Source: Cohnella sp. OV330
GTDB taxonomy: Bacteria; Bacillota; Bacilli; Paenibacillales; Paenibacillaceae
DNA: 64,000 nt
Reading direction: 5' to 3'
Assembly (NCBI RefSeq): GCF_900112065.1
Contig: NZ_FOKE01000001.1
Location: 124,001 to 188,000, forward strand
Program-made: the position numbers and the translations under genes
The notes under the pieces: model-generated
The model's database searches: none
The model's input: the letters and a program-made list of their open reading frames with translations, nothing else
What the model was told of the DNA's origin: nothing
In this document: one piece after another, positions 53,559 to 62,844 of the stretch
Layout of the letters: every line of letters starts with the position of its first letter
Numbering within the stretch: position 1 is the first letter of the stretch

Positions 53559-55871
53559 TCACGTATTTCGTTCGATCGCGGACTTGAGCCTGTACTCCTT
53601 GGGCGTGACGCTGTACCGGCGCTTGAACAAGCGGTAAAAATAACTCTCGTTGCCGAAGCCGACCCGCTCCATGATCTCCGATACCGTCAGGTCCTGCTGC
53701 TCGAGCAGCAGTCTCGCCTGCGCGAGCCGCGCGGAGTTGATCCGGTCGACCACCGTCTCGCCGGACTGCGCTTTGTACACCTGGCCAAGATAAACCGGGT
53801 TCATCTTGAGCATGTCGGCGATCTTCTGAACGTTCAAGTCCGGATCGGCGAAGTGCTTGTCCACGATCTCCGCGATCGTGTCGGCGATCAGCCGGCTCTT
53901 GTCCTCTTTGCCGCTCTGCCGCTGCTCGAACATCTCCCTCGCGACGGAGAGCAGCACGTCCCGCGCCTCGTCCAGCGTCTCGATGCCGACCAGGCGCCGA
54001 TTGACCGCGTGGAGGTCGACGGATACCGGGTTCAGGTTGAATTGATTGATCTCGCCGAGCGTGTTGCTGATCGTCATCCCCATCTGCAGAAGGGCCGAAA
54101 ACATATTTTCGAAGCCGAACGCCCCGATCGCCCGCTTCCAGCTCTCGATCGCTTCCGTCGTTTGCGCCAGGTCGCCGCTCTTGAGCCCCTCGATCAACTG
54201 CTTGTCCAGCTCGCCGGGAATCCGGAATTGCTCGTTGCGCTCGTTGGCTTCGATGTCCTCCGGCTCGATGACCGCCCCGTGACCGAGGATCATCCGGTAA
54301 TCGGATTGCCGGAGCGTCAAGGCATAGTGACGGGAGATGTCCCGATAATGGTCGAAAGACCGGCTCAAGGCAACCGTGAACGAGACGCGATAATAAGACA
54401 TAATCGTCCCTTGCAGCTCGCGGAACCGCTCGCCCAGCGCCTCCAGGCCGCCTTCTCCTTTGCCGCTGACGATAAATACGAGATGGCCGTCCTTCATGTC
54501 CGCGTACTCGCACCAGTAGTCGCGGCGGAGCAGCTCTTCGCCGATGTTGGCGATGGCAAAGGTAAAGAGAGATTCGGAGCCTTCGCCCGATGCCGCGACA
54601 AGCGTCTCCCGCCGGTCGAGCCGGACGACCGCGAGCCTCAGCGCGCCGGACGCCGCGATGTCGATGCCGTATTGCTCCCGATTCTGCCTGAACTCGGCTT
54701 CGGATACGGCATCGCTCCCGCCGAGCAGGCTGCGCAGATGGTACACCTTCGCGATGTTGCGCTTGGACGCCTCGTCCCGTTCCAATCCCTTCAGCTTGTC
54801 GACCATGCCCATATAGTTTGCGGCGATCAGCGTCAGCTCGTCCTTGGCCTGCGGGTGTCCGCGCGGGTCCTCGGGAATGAGGCTGAGCAGCCGTCCGACC
54901 GGACGATACAGCCGCAGGGAGAAAAACACCGACAGCAGCACGGCGAACAGGACGACCGACAGCATGACCCCGATCTCCGTCCACTTCATCCGGTTCACGT
55001 TCCCCAGCACCGAATCGTAGTCGCGCAGGCTCAGGATGCGCCAGTTGTTCATCCCTTTTCCCAGATAAGCGACCTTGAACTTCTTGCCCGCATGCCGGTA
55101 AACGAAGTCCTCGAGCGTGCTGGACGAAGCCGCGATCCGCGGCATCACCTCGTCCTTGAGCGCCAGCTGGGCCGGGGACAGCGGCACGCTCGACATGAGG
55201 ACATTGCCGTCCCCGTCGGTCACGAGGAGCAGGTCCTTCTCCCGGTCGGCCAGCTTATTAAGCGCCTTCACGTTGTCCAGCAGCCAGTCCGGCTTCACGG
55301 TCAGGATCAGCACGCTGCCGTTGACCGAGCCGAGCGAGGGACCGTCGTACAGAAAACAAGCGAAAACGTCGATGCCGCTGCCGCCGCCGTCCAGGTCGAG
55401 CGGCATGAGCTGCAGCTTCGGAACGTCCGGATGCTGCTTCAAATAGCCGCCTAAAACTTCGTACAGCCGGCTGTTGTCCATGCCATGATTAAGCGAGGAG
55501 AAAAAGCGCTTCTGGCCCGGGTTGTAAAAAGCGACGGCATGCAAATAGGGCGACTCGGCGACGGTCCGGTCGAGACGGTCGATCTTCAGGATGCTCTGCC
55601 GGTAATCGGCCCCCGCCTTCAGCGCGATCAGCTCGTCGTCGTTGAACAGGGACACGGCCATATCCTTGACGATGCCGTTCATGTTCTCGATGTTGTAGTT
55701 GATCTGGGTGAGCAGCTTGCGGTCGGCGTCGTTCTGCAGGCTGAGCACCTTCCCGCGGGCGTTGACGTTGAGCATGTAGGCGGTCACTGCCAGGGTGACG
55801 ACGACGAACATGAAGCTGAGGAGGATTCGCTGCAGGAACTTGCGCGTGCGAAGCGTTCGGAACACGTTCAT
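53559..55871 (-). CDS. Membrane-bound AraC-family regulator (second)
   Basis: The 770-residue protein has a first membrane segment at about 15-35 (ILLSFMFVVVTLAVTAYML), an extracellular Cache-type sensor to about 290, a second membrane segment near 300 (VMLSVVLFAVLLSVFFSL), a helical linker and a C-terminal AraC domain (VQKIADMLKMNPVYLGQVYK, then VSEIMERVGFGNESYFYRLF). It has its own sigma-A promoter. Located just upstream of the binding-protein gene and the tandem lyases, it is the best candidate to bind the 39-bp motif found at four promoters. That link is inference. Confidence 0.9.
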   Translation of the reverse strand: MNVFRTLRTRKFLQRILLSFMFVVVTLAVTAYMLNVNARGKVLSLQNDADRKLLTQINYNIENMNGIVKDMAVSLFNDDELIALKAGADYRQSILKIDRLDRTVAESPYLHAVAFYNPGQKRFFSSLNHGMDNSRLYEVLGGYLKQHPDVPKLQLMPLDLDGGGSGIDVFACFLYDGPSLGSVNGSVLILTVKPDWLLDNVKALNKLADREKDLLLVTDGDGNVLMSSVPLSPAQLALKDEVMPRIAASSSTLEDFVYRHAGKKFKVAYLGKGMNNWRILSLRDYDSVLGNVNRMKWTEIGVMLSVVLFAVLLSVFFSLRLYRPVGRLLSLIPEDPRGHPQAKDELTLIAANYMGMVDKLKGLERDEASKRNIAKVYHLRSLLGGSDAVSEAEFRQNREQYGIDIAASGALRLAVVRLDRRETLVAASGEGSESLFTFAIANIGEELLRRDYWCEYADMKDGHLVFIVSGKGEGGLEALGERFRELQGTIMSYYRVSFTVALSRSFDHYRDISRHYALTLRQSDYRMILGHGAVIEPEDIEANERNEQFRIPGELDKQLIEGLKSGDLAQTTEAIESWKRAIGAFGFENMFSALLQMGMTISNTLGEINQFNLNPVSVDLHAVNRRLVGIETLDEARDVLLSVAREMFEQRQSGKEDKSRLIADTIAEIVDKHFADPDLNVQKIADMLKMNPVYLGQVYKAQSGETVVDRINSARLAQARLLLEQQDLTVSEIMERVGFGNESYFYRLFKRRYSVTPKEYRLKSAIERNT

Positions 55872-55904
55872 AAGGCTTCTCTCCCGAGTTGCATTGGTGC
55901 ACTA

Positions 55905-55934
55905 ACTATAATCGCTCTTTCTTTTTGTTGTCAA
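55905..55934 (-). promoter_or_regulatory. Sigma-A promoter of the second AraC gene
   Basis: On the minus strand TTGACA (55929-55934) and TATAGT (55905-55910) are separated by 18 bases, about 35-60 bases before the ATG at 55871. The good -35 contrasts with the four activator-type promoters. Confidence 0.7.
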
Positions 55935-55941
55935 CGGATGG

Positions 55942-55978
55942 CAAAAAGAGAGCGGCCGGACGTCCATGTGCGTCCGGC
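55942..55978 (-). terminator. Terminator of the beta-propeller gene
   Basis: GCCGGACG and CGTCCGGC pair around an 8-base loop and are followed on the minus strand by CTCTCTTTTTGCC. Confidence 0.72.
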
Positions 55979-55995
55979 AGCCCCCTTCCGTATCG

Positions 55996-57270
55996 TCAAT
56001 TGCGTCCGTAGTATAGTTTGAGATTGGCGATATCGACAAGATAGAGGATATCTGCGCCGTTCGCGTTCCGCTCGACCGCAAGTCGTTGGATCGGGATGCC
56101 CGGCGCGAGCGACGCCTGGCTCCAGCCCGTGCCCGACTGCGCCGCCATGAAGGCGCGGTCCGTCCCCGCGGTCGTCACGTAGTAGACGCGCGACTGCGTT
56201 CCCGTCCACGTGACGTCGATGGCGGCCGTCGTCTCGGCGGCGGCGTAGACGGTCTGCAGATTCCAGCCGGTCGTGCCGCGCGTCGCCTGCTTGACGGAGA
56301 ATGTCGTGCTCCCCTCCTCGCGGTAACGGTAAGCGATGACCGGCTTGTTCGCCGAATCGACGGTCAGCTTGGCGCTTTGCACGCCGGGGCCGCCCGGATC
56401 GCTGCCGCTCTGTACGTAGGCTTCGGTCGGCGCCATCGGCTGCACGATGTCCGCGGTGGTCAGCGATACGGGGACCGACACAGGCGTACCGTCCGATTTG
56501 GAGAACGTGTTCGTGGACGGGCTATATTTGAGATAAGACAGCTGGTGGCGCAGCGGACTGGCCGCGAAGTACGCCCACTCGAACAAGATGTGCAGGTCGC
56601 CGTTCGCGTCGAACGCCAGATCGTCCGGGTACACCGAGCGATTGAGCGTGGAGGCGACGACCGCAATCTGGCTCCACGTCGACGCCGCGTTGTCCCAGCG
56701 CAGCAGCACGCCGGTACGCTTGCCGGCGGTATCCTGGCTGGACCGGACGAGCAGGTACAAGTCTCCGTTCGGCGCCGTCGTCACGACCGGGTACGTGACC
56801 TTCATCGTCTGATCGGGCATGTCCGCCGAATGGTTCTGCGGCGCGCCGCCGACCGTGTCCGACCGGAAATAATGCCATGCCGAATCGTGCATGGAGGCGA
56901 ATACGTGGAAGCGGCCGCTGCCGTCCCGCGCGATCGACGGCTGGTTGTGGCCGTTGTCGTCGGCGTACTCGGCCACGGCGGCGCCGTCCATGACGGGGAT
57001 GTTCGACCACGTCCCCGCCCCGTCGCGCCTTGCGATGTATACTTTGTGCGTGCCCGCGGCGCTGCCCGGCGCGTTATACGCCATGTAGGCATATTCGAGA
57101 CCGGTGCCGTACGTCTCGAGCGGACTCCACCAGCCCGCCTGGTTGCTCGAATCCATCGCGTACGGCACCTGCGTCAGCGTCGCCGCCGCGCTCCCGGTGC
57201 CCGCAGGCAGGAGCGCGACCAGCGCGAGCCCCGCGATCCACGTTTTGAGCTGTTTTTTCCAATTCATCAT
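55996..57270 (-). CDS. Secreted BNR-repeat beta-propeller protein
   Basis: The 424-residue exported protein has a signal peptide ending GSAAA. The remainder is a seven-bladed-propeller-like series: GHNQPSIARDGSGRFHVF, YPVVTTAPNGDLYLLVRSS and DDLAFDANGDLHILFEWA are blade repeats of the BNR_4 type. Proteins of this kind include ulvan or rhamnogalacturonan lyases and carbohydrate-binding proteins. No catalytic residues can be assigned with confidence. The start has AGAAGGTGA upstream; two ATG codons are adjacent. Its position beside lyase and sugar-sensing genes supports a role on the same polymer. Confidence 0.75.
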   Translation of the reverse strand: MMNWKKQLKTWIAGLALVALLPAGTGSAAATLTQVPYAMDSSNQAGWWSPLETYGTGLEYAYMAYNAPGSAAGTHKVYIARRDGAGTWSNIPVMDGAAVAEYADDNGHNQPSIARDGSGRFHVFASMHDSAWHYFRSDTVGGAPQNHSADMPDQTMKVTYPVVTTAPNGDLYLLVRSSQDTAGKRTGVLLRWDNAASTWSQIAVVASTLNRSVYPDDLAFDANGDLHILFEWAYFAASPLRHQLSYLKYSPSTNTFSKSDGTPVSVPVSLTTADIVQPMAPTEAYVQSGSDPGGPGVQSAKLTVDSANKPVIAYRYREEGSTTFSVKQATRGTTGWNLQTVYAAAETTAAIDVTWTGTQSRVYYVTTAGTDRAFMAAQSGTGWSQASLAPGIPIQRLAVERNANGADILYLVDIANLKLYYGRN

Positions 57271-57642
57271 TCACCTTCTCCTCTCCATCGCTTGGAATGA
57301 ACCGCAGCTTGCGGAGCGTTCGCTTCGGAAGCGGACGCCGGTGAAGCGCTTGCATGAACGGCCGCCTAACGTCCGGCGACAGGCTAATCGTATCATGCAG
57401 GCCGCCGCGCGCGTCAGCAACAAAATGATGAAGGGGATAGAACAAAATGAGGGCATTTTGGAGACGGGTAGAACAAAATTCTGCTTGAGAAGGCGCTTGG
57501 AGTGGGAGCTGAGGCTTGAAGTCTGCACGTAGATCAACAGTCGGCGCTTGGGGTGGGTATAGCGGTTCCCGGATCAGCTGCTGGTTGTCGTGCCAGGTGC
57601 CAGCAGCTTTCCGGGGCCGCGCGCCCGCGGGCGCCTCCTTCG
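57271..57642. other. Intergenic region with decayed repeats
   Basis: GGCGCTTGG-GTGGG segments at 57492 and 57543 are 51 bases apart, and two GAACAAAAT segments (about 57438 and 57469) are about 31 apart. A GCTGCTGG/CCAGCAGC stem near 57579-57609 could end the bshB2 transcript but has no T run. No gene is supported. Confidence 0.5.
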
Positions 57643-58299
57643 TCAGGCGAACTTGTACGTCCAGAAGCGCTCGGTGCCGAATCGCTCCTGCACCTCGCGG
57701 TTTTTGTGCGGGTTTTTCTCGAACAGCTGCGGGACGTAAAATTGCGAGCGATGCGACAGGATCGACGCGATCTTCTGCTTCAGGAAACCGCTGACGTCCA
57801 CGAAGACGTCCGGGTCGCCGATCGACTCCCGGTGATTATGCGAAAAGGCGAGGCAGTGCACGGGCGGACGGGCGGACGGATCCAGCTTGCCGATCGTGCG
57901 GACGACCGCAGCGCCTGTCGCGTCGTGGTCCGGATGGACCGCGAAGCCCGGGAAAAACGTGATGACGAGCGTCGGGTCGAGCTCCGCGAGCAGCTCGCCG
58001 ATTTTCAGATCCAGCAGGTCCTGGTCCTCGAATTCGAGCGTCTTGTCGTGAAAGCCGAGCAGGCGAAGATCCTGGATGCCGATGGCCTGGCAGGACTGCT
58101 CGAGCTCGCCCTTGCGGATCTGCGGGAGCGTGATGCGGTTGGCAAAAGGCGGATTGCCCATATTGCGCGCGCGCTCGCCCAAGGTCAGGCAAGCGTAGGT
58201 GACCTGGGCCCCCGCCGCGATGTGCTTGGCCAGCGTGCCCGAGATGCCGAAGCATTCGTCGTCCGGATGCGGCAGCACGACTAGAATACGTTGTTCCAT
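57643..58299 (-). CDS. bshB2: Bacillithiol biosynthesis deacetylase BshB2
   Basis: The 218-residue enzyme of the PIG-L/LmbE deacetylase family has zinc ligands in LPHPDDECFG (AHPDD-type motif, residues about 9-18) and HPDHDATG near 122. It removes acetyl from GlcNAc-malate in bacillithiol synthesis. Ribosome site AAAGGAAG. The gene follows yojF with a 27-base gap, the same pair as in Bacillus subtilis (yojF-yojG). Length and motifs are normal. Confidence 0.9.
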   Translation of the reverse strand: MEQRILVVLPHPDDECFGISGTLAKHIAAGAQVTYACLTLGERARNMGNPPFANRITLPQIRKGELEQSCQAIGIQDLRLLGFHDKTLEFEDQDLLDLKIGELLAELDPTLVITFFPGFAVHPDHDATGAAVVRTIGKLDPSARPPVHCLAFSHNHRESIGDPDVFVDVSGFLKQKIASILSHRSQFYVPQLFEKNPHKNREVQERFGTERFWTYKFA

Positions 58300-58326
58300 G
58301 GATATCTTCCTTTCCCGGTCGTTAAG

Positions 58327-58671
58327 TTAAAAGGGCTCGCGGCTAAGCTGCAGGGCGACGACCAGCTTGCCCGAGCTGTCGTGTCCGGCCATGATCAGGC
58401 GCTCCGCGTCGGTCTCGTCGTAGTGCGTCAGTCCCTCGGCGTAGATCCAGCCTTTATCCATTTTCAAACCGACTCGATAGGGTCCGTTGCCGGAGATCGA
58501 CCCGATGCCGTAGCGAATCAGGGCGTTCGTGATGAAGTTAGCCGCGGGATGTTTGGTGCTATCGTTGTGGGCCGCGTAAGCGCCCGTCGTCAATTCCAAG
58601 TGTATGTACAGGTCCTGATCCTTGAGCGAATCGATCCTGTTCTGTATTTCCACGATTTGAATCGGTAGCAT
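58327..58671 (-). CDS. yojF: YojF family protein (DUF1806)
   Basis: The 114-residue cytosolic protein has a conserved core around ITNALIRYGIGSISGNGPYR and KGWIYAEGLTHYD. The family has no defined activity, but the gene is typically paired with bshB2 as here. The ribosome site GGAGGAGG is eight to nine bases before the ATG. It opens the two-gene unit. Confidence 0.88.
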   Translation of the reverse strand: MLPIQIVEIQNRIDSLKDQDLYIHLELTTGAYAAHNDSTKHPAANFITNALIRYGIGSISGNGPYRVGLKMDKGWIYAEGLTHYDETDAERLIMAGHDSSGKLVVALQLSREPF

Positions 58672-58763
58672 GCCGGCGCCTCCTCCGCTATTTATGATTC
58701 AATATACCACAGTCAAAGGAACGGCGCATGCGCGCGGCCGTCGTTATCCCCCGAACGATGCCG

Positions 58764-58787
58764 AAAAAGCCCCGCGGAGCGGGGCTT
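58764..58787 (-). terminator. Terminator of the 636-residue protein gene
   Basis: GCCCCGC and GCGGGGC pair around a 3-base loop, followed on the minus strand by TTTTTCGG. Confidence 0.85.
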
Positions 58788-58806
58788 CCTGCCTCTTTTG
58801 AATCGT

Positions 58807-60717
58807 TCAATTCCGGATGAGCAAGCCGATCTCCGAACTGTCCTTCCTGTCGTTAACCGTATCGAGCTCCGCCCGCAGATGCATGATGCCATTGTGGAAT
58901 TCCTCGGTGTCGAGCATGAACGATTCGGGAAGGTCCTTGCCCGAGAACAACTCGGTAGCGCCGAGCGAGACCCGGATGCGCCGGACGGCGTCGTCCTGGG
59001 GCACCCCGATCTCGACCTTGAACTTGACGATCCCCGACACCTCTTCGCGATCCTGCACGCCGCACAGGTTGATCGCGGGCTTCGGCGCCGGCGCGACGAA
59101 TACGCCGTCCATCCATAGCTGGCCGTCCCGGTCCTCCGGCGTCGCGCCGCTCGGCAGAACCAGCACGACCGCGGCCTGATCGCTCTCCAGCACGAATGCC
59201 GAACGATCTTTGACGCCCTTGGCTAGGTAGGCTCCCCTGACGATATCCAGCAGGTCGACCGCCATGTCCCCCAAATCCTCGATCTCCACGGTCTCCGGCG
59301 AGCCGAACGGATTGTAGTACAGGTAGGTTGGATAGGCGTCGGCACGGTAATAGTCCGTCCTGAGACAGTCGATCTGTAAAATGCCTTCTACGTTCGTCTT
59401 TTTAACGATGCCGCCGACGAAACCCGCGTAGGAGCCGCTGTAGAGGGAAAAATCGAGCGCTCCCCAGTTCATGACCGTCGCGTCGCCGCTGGCGTAAGGC
59501 GTCTTGCCCTCGTATTCCTTGCGGATACCCTCGTACGGAATCACCTGGCCTGGATCTCCCGCCCAATCCGGACAAGATTGGTTGGCCGCCGGCAGCTCGT
59601 CCGCATAGAAATAGCGCGACTGATTGGCGAGATTCAGCATCCACTTGCCGATATCGTGCGCATACCGCGGATCGTAGCGAACGAGCGGCGCGAGCACGCT
59701 GAACAGATGGAAGCCGTTCATCGCGAACGCGTATCCGCCGTTGTCGGCCAAGCTGCCGATCAGACCGTGCATGTCATAGTTGCCCCAGCGTTCGGCGACC
59801 GTGCCCCAGCCCGGCCGGATGACCGTCCCGCCGTCGAAGATCCAGTTGATGAATTTGCCGATATCGAAATCCTTGCCGTGCTCGGCATTCAGCCGCGCAG
59901 CCAGATAAGGCGCATAGTACATGAGCAGCTCATAATACGGATTGTCGAGCTGATCCTCCAGGAAGGCGAGGCACTCCATGGCCGCATCCAGATACTTGGC
60001 GTCGCCGAACTTTCGATAAGCCATATGGAGCAGCATGGCGATGCCCGCCGCGGCGTCAGGCTCCCGCCACTTCCCGTTGTCGACCGCTTCCATTTTGCCG
60101 AAGTCGAACGCGGTACACCTGAATTGCAGCTTCCCCTCCCGATCCCGCAGCGCTTCGAGCGCCTCCAGCCAACGGTCCGCCGATGTCCGCATGATCTCGG
60201 CCATGCCGGGCTCGTCCGGATAGAAGGCGGCCAGCGCGTAGTAGAGCACATGCGCCTGAACTTCGTACCAGAACGTATCGCCGCTTCCCGTGGCCGGTTT
60301 GGATACGAAAACCCGTTGCTCGCTATGAAAAAAATTCCGCAGCATGTTGACGTAGTTACCCCCGAAGCGGTCGCGCTTGTTCACGCCGACAAGCGTCGCG
60401 CCGAGCACCGCACCCATAACATTTACGGCTTCCTGCGTGCCGTCGGGGCCTTGCTCGAACTTGCCGACATAGGACATTAATCCGAACGAATCCTCTTCCA
60501 TGTGACGATGCGTCCTGTCCTTCCAGATCAGCGGCAGATGCTCGCCTTCAAGCGTGTCGTCGAACACGAATCGATCGTAGGCGAGCGCCGTCTCTCGCCA
60601 ATCTCTCAGCTTTAGCGGCTTCGGCACGTTCGGCAGCTTCTCGGCGACATGGATGCGCTTGACGGTGGACGGCTGCATGGAGACTAGCGCGGATGCGGAT
60701 TCGGCTTTCGGGCTCAT
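58807..60717 (-). CDS. Cytosolic helix-rich protein of unknown function, possible (alpha/alpha)-toroid enzyme
   Basis: The 636-residue protein has no signal peptide or membrane segment. Residues about 80-400 look like helical pairs of an (alpha/alpha)-toroid (DTFWYEVQAHVLYYALAAFY; AAAGIAMLLHMAYRKFGDAKY; NPYYELLMYYAPYLAARLN), with aromatic and acidic clusters at their ends. The rest is beta-rich. The ribosome site AGGAGGACGACC precedes the ATG. A cytosolic glycoside hydrolase or lyase acting on imported unsaturated oligosaccharides is possible given the region, but nothing in the sequence proves it. No family was recognised. Confidence 0.7.
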   Translation of the reverse strand: MSPKAESASALVSMQPSTVKRIHVAEKLPNVPKPLKLRDWRETALAYDRFVFDDTLEGEHLPLIWKDRTHRHMEEDSFGLMSYVGKFEQGPDGTQEAVNVMGAVLGATLVGVNKRDRFGGNYVNMLRNFFHSEQRVFVSKPATGSGDTFWYEVQAHVLYYALAAFYPDEPGMAEIMRTSADRWLEALEALRDREGKLQFRCTAFDFGKMEAVDNGKWREPDAAAGIAMLLHMAYRKFGDAKYLDAAMECLAFLEDQLDNPYYELLMYYAPYLAARLNAEHGKDFDIGKFINWIFDGGTVIRPGWGTVAERWGNYDMHGLIGSLADNGGYAFAMNGFHLFSVLAPLVRYDPRYAHDIGKWMLNLANQSRYFYADELPAANQSCPDWAGDPGQVIPYEGIRKEYEGKTPYASGDATVMNWGALDFSLYSGSYAGFVGGIVKKTNVEGILQIDCLRTDYYRADAYPTYLYYNPFGSPETVEIEDLGDMAVDLLDIVRGAYLAKGVKDRSAFVLESDQAAVVLVLPSGATPEDRDGQLWMDGVFVAPAPKPAINLCGVQDREEVSGIVKFKVEIGVPQDDAVRRIRVSLGATELFSGKDLPESFMLDTEEFHNGIMHLRAELDTVNDRKDSSEIGLLIRN

Positions 60718-60859
60718 GGTCGTCCTCCTGATGGCTTTAGGCGTTTTTATCGAGACTTAACCCATAAACGACAAGCTTCAACCCGCACCGGGCTTGTTTA
60801 TCGGGAAACGGCGTTGGGGTATGTGGATATTGGCACCCACTACGGAAGGAGCGATCGAT

Positions 60860-61048
60860 ATGGCAAAGGAACTGGCCATGCACGAGAAGCTGGAGGTTCA
60901 CGAGATCCTGACGCTGAAAACGTCGTGCGCCACCAAAGCGAGGGCGATGTTGGAGTTCGCGAAGGACGAAAAACTTAAGGCGCTGATCGAGCAGGACCTG
61001 GTGAACTCGTCCAAGGCAATCGAAGAATTGAAATCCATCCTACAATAA
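60860..61048 (+). CDS. Small spore-coat-associated protein
   Basis: The 62-residue helical protein begins MAKELAMHEKLEVHEILT and is followed 12 bases later by a CotF-type gene. The start at 60860 has GGAAGGAG upstream; the frame opens earlier at 60794 without a site. Small proteins of this form precede CotF-like coat genes in Paenibacillaceae. A role in the spore coat is inferred from that pairing. Confidence 0.75.
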   Translation: MAKELAMHEKLEVHEILTLKTSCATKARAMLEFAKDEKLKALIEQDLVNSSKAIEELKSILQ

Positions 61049-61060
61049 GAGGTGATCGAT

Positions 61061-61369
61061 ATGGCAACGACGATGAAAAAAGAAGAGCTGCTCAAGGCGA
61101 CTGCGCCGCTGGACGATCTGGCGATCGCGACCGATATGCTGCTGTCGGCGAAGTCCGCCGTGCGCAGCTACGCCATTGCGTTGACGGAGACGGCGACGCC
61201 GAAGGTTCACAAGATTTTGAGAGCGCAGCTCGACACGGCGATCGAGACGCACAGGAAGATCGCGGCCTACATGATCGAGAACGAGATGTATCATCCCTAT
61301 AACGTGGAAAAGCAGGTCGAGCACGACGTCCTCAAGGCGGATACCGCCCTCTCCCTCATCAAGGAATAA
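61061..61369 (+). CDS. CotF-family spore coat protein
   Basis: The 102-residue protein has the coat-F domain features: two long helices with LDDLAIATDMLLSAKSAVRS and RAQLDTAIETHRKIAAYMIE, and a HPYNVEKQVEHD end. The start at 61061 has AAGAGGTG upstream; the GTG at 61052 lies inside that site. It forms a two-gene unit with the preceding small gene, closed by a terminator. It supports an endospore-forming host. Confidence 0.82.
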   Translation: MATTMKKEELLKATAPLDDLAIATDMLLSAKSAVRSYAIALTETATPKVHKILRAQLDTAIETHRKIAAYMIENEMYHPYNVEKQVEHDVLKADTALSLIKE

Positions 61370-61375
61370 GCGAAA

Positions 61376-61402
61376 GCCGGGCGCCTGCGGGCGCTTTTTT
61401 TT
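61376..61402 (+). terminator. Terminator of the coat gene pair
   Basis: GCGCC and GGCGC pair around a short loop and are followed by eight T. Confidence 0.75.
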
Positions 61403-61474
61403 ATGGTCGAAGGTATGCTACCGTATAGGTAAAGACGATGCGAAGACGGAATTCGGAAAGGAAACGTGTGCGCA

Positions 61475-62470
61475 ATGAAAGTAGGAATCCTGGACCAAGC
61501 GCCGATCGTAAAAGGCGGCAATGCGCCGAATGCGCTCCGAAACGCAGAAGAAATCGCCGTACTCGCGGACGAGCTCGGCTATCATCGGATGTGGATGGCG
61601 GAGCATCACAATACCCGCAACTTCGCCAGCACGGCGCCCGAGATTATCGCGGCGCGCCTGGCCGCGCTGACGAAGCGCATCCGCATCGGCACCGGCGGCG
61701 TCATGATGATGCACTATTCGCCGCTTAAGCTGGCCGAAGTATTCAAGACCCTCAGCGCCTTTTCCCCGGGGCGAATCGACTTCGGCGCCGGCCGCGCGCC
61801 GGGCGGCGACCACTACTCGACCCGCGCGCTCGCCGAGGGACGGGCGCATCTGCCCGGCGACCTGTATGACAAGCTGCAGACGACGATGCAGCTGATCGCG
61901 GATCGCGCGTCGAAGGACCCGCTGTACGAGGGCCTGCTCGCCTCCCCGTACGACGTGCCGCTGCCGGAAGCGTGGCTGCTCGGCTCCACGGGCAACAGCG
62001 CCGTTCGGGCCGGGCGCCTCGGCGTCGGCTATTCGTTCGCGCAATTTTTTAACGGGCAGATGACGCGGGAAATTTTCGACGCCTACAGGGATAACTTCGA
62101 GCCGTCGTACTTCATGCCGAAGCCGCTCATCCTCGTGACCTATTCGGCCACCGTCGCCGAGACCCGCGAGGAAGCGGAGTACATCGCGAAGCCGGCCGAC
62201 CTGATGCGCCTGTCGCTCATGCGCGGCTCCCTGCAGCAGGTGATGACGCCTGAGGAAGCGCGCGACTATCCATTGTCCGAGTCGGACCTCGCCATCATCC
62301 GCGAGAACCGCAAGCTCCATCTCGTCGGCACGCCCGCCGAGGTCGCGGATTTGCTCCGCCGAGACCAGGAGCTGTACGGCTTCGACGAAGTGATGATTAA
62401 CAGCACGCCGCATGGCATGGCTTCGCGCCTCCATGTATTTCGATTGCTGGCGCGGGAGCTGCTGCAGTAG
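61475..62470 (+). CDS. LLM-class flavin-dependent oxidoreductase
   Basis: The 331-residue luciferase-like TIM-barrel monooxygenase begins MKVGILDQAP with the WMAEHHNTRNF and GTGGVMMMHYSPLKLAE motifs of the group near the alkanal-monooxygenase-like family. FMN-dependent; substrate unknown. The ATG at 61475 has GGAAAGGA eleven bases upstream; a GTG three codons earlier is too close to it. It stands alone. About 30 bases of its 3' end are repeated 40 bases downstream after the stop. Confidence 0.87.
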   Translation: MKVGILDQAPIVKGGNAPNALRNAEEIAVLADELGYHRMWMAEHHNTRNFASTAPEIIAARLAALTKRIRIGTGGVMMMHYSPLKLAEVFKTLSAFSPGRIDFGAGRAPGGDHYSTRALAEGRAHLPGDLYDKLQTTMQLIADRASKDPLYEGLLASPYDVPLPEAWLLGSTGNSAVRAGRLGVGYSFAQFFNGQMTREIFDAYRDNFEPSYFMPKPLILVTYSATVAETREEAEYIAKPADLMRLSLMRGSLQQVMTPEEARDYPLSESDLAIIRENRKLHLVGTPAEVADLLRRDQELYGFDEVMINSTPHGMASRLHVFRLLARELLQ

Positions 62471-62844
62471 GAAAGTGTTATGATTGCTGGCGCGGGAGCT
62501 GCTGCAATAGGATGGCGTGCATGGTGTACCGGCTGTCCGCGGCAGTGTAGACGGATAGGGCTGATGTCTGCGGCGCTTTGGGCAGATCATGTACGGATCT
62601 AAGTCCATACTTCCTGCTAAGTGTCGCCCTGCACCGGTCAAGTATGGATTTAAGTCCATACTTCTTGCCAAGCGGCGCCTTGCACCGGTCAACTATGGAT
62701 ATAAGTCAACACATCCTGCCAAGTAGCGAGCATGGTGAGCTGATACGTCAACGGGACGAAGCAGGAGATCCTCCGCTTTGTCCCGTTTGCTTATTCCGGC
62801 ATCTTTCAGCTTTTTGCATCTCCTTTGACGTCTACCGTTACGCC
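62471..62844. other. Convergent intergenic region with a three-unit repeat
   Basis: It holds a duplicate of the oxidoreductase 3' end (62482-62512), a 51-bp repeat with three units (62601-62740) and a stem AACGGGACGAAGC/GCTTTGTCCCGTT (62749-62788) that may end either flanking gene. No gene is supported. Confidence 0.6.
62601..62740. repeat. Three-unit 51-bp repeat
   Basis: AAGTCCATACTTCCTGC-type units begin at 62601, 62652 and 62703, exactly 51 bases apart, each with GCACCGGTCAA near its end except the last, decayed one. Confidence 0.85.

Noticed and set aside
57338..57358. A cre site upstream of the beta-propeller gene
   Set aside because: TGAAGCGCTTGCA is palindromic but one base too short and mismatched at several defined cre positions.
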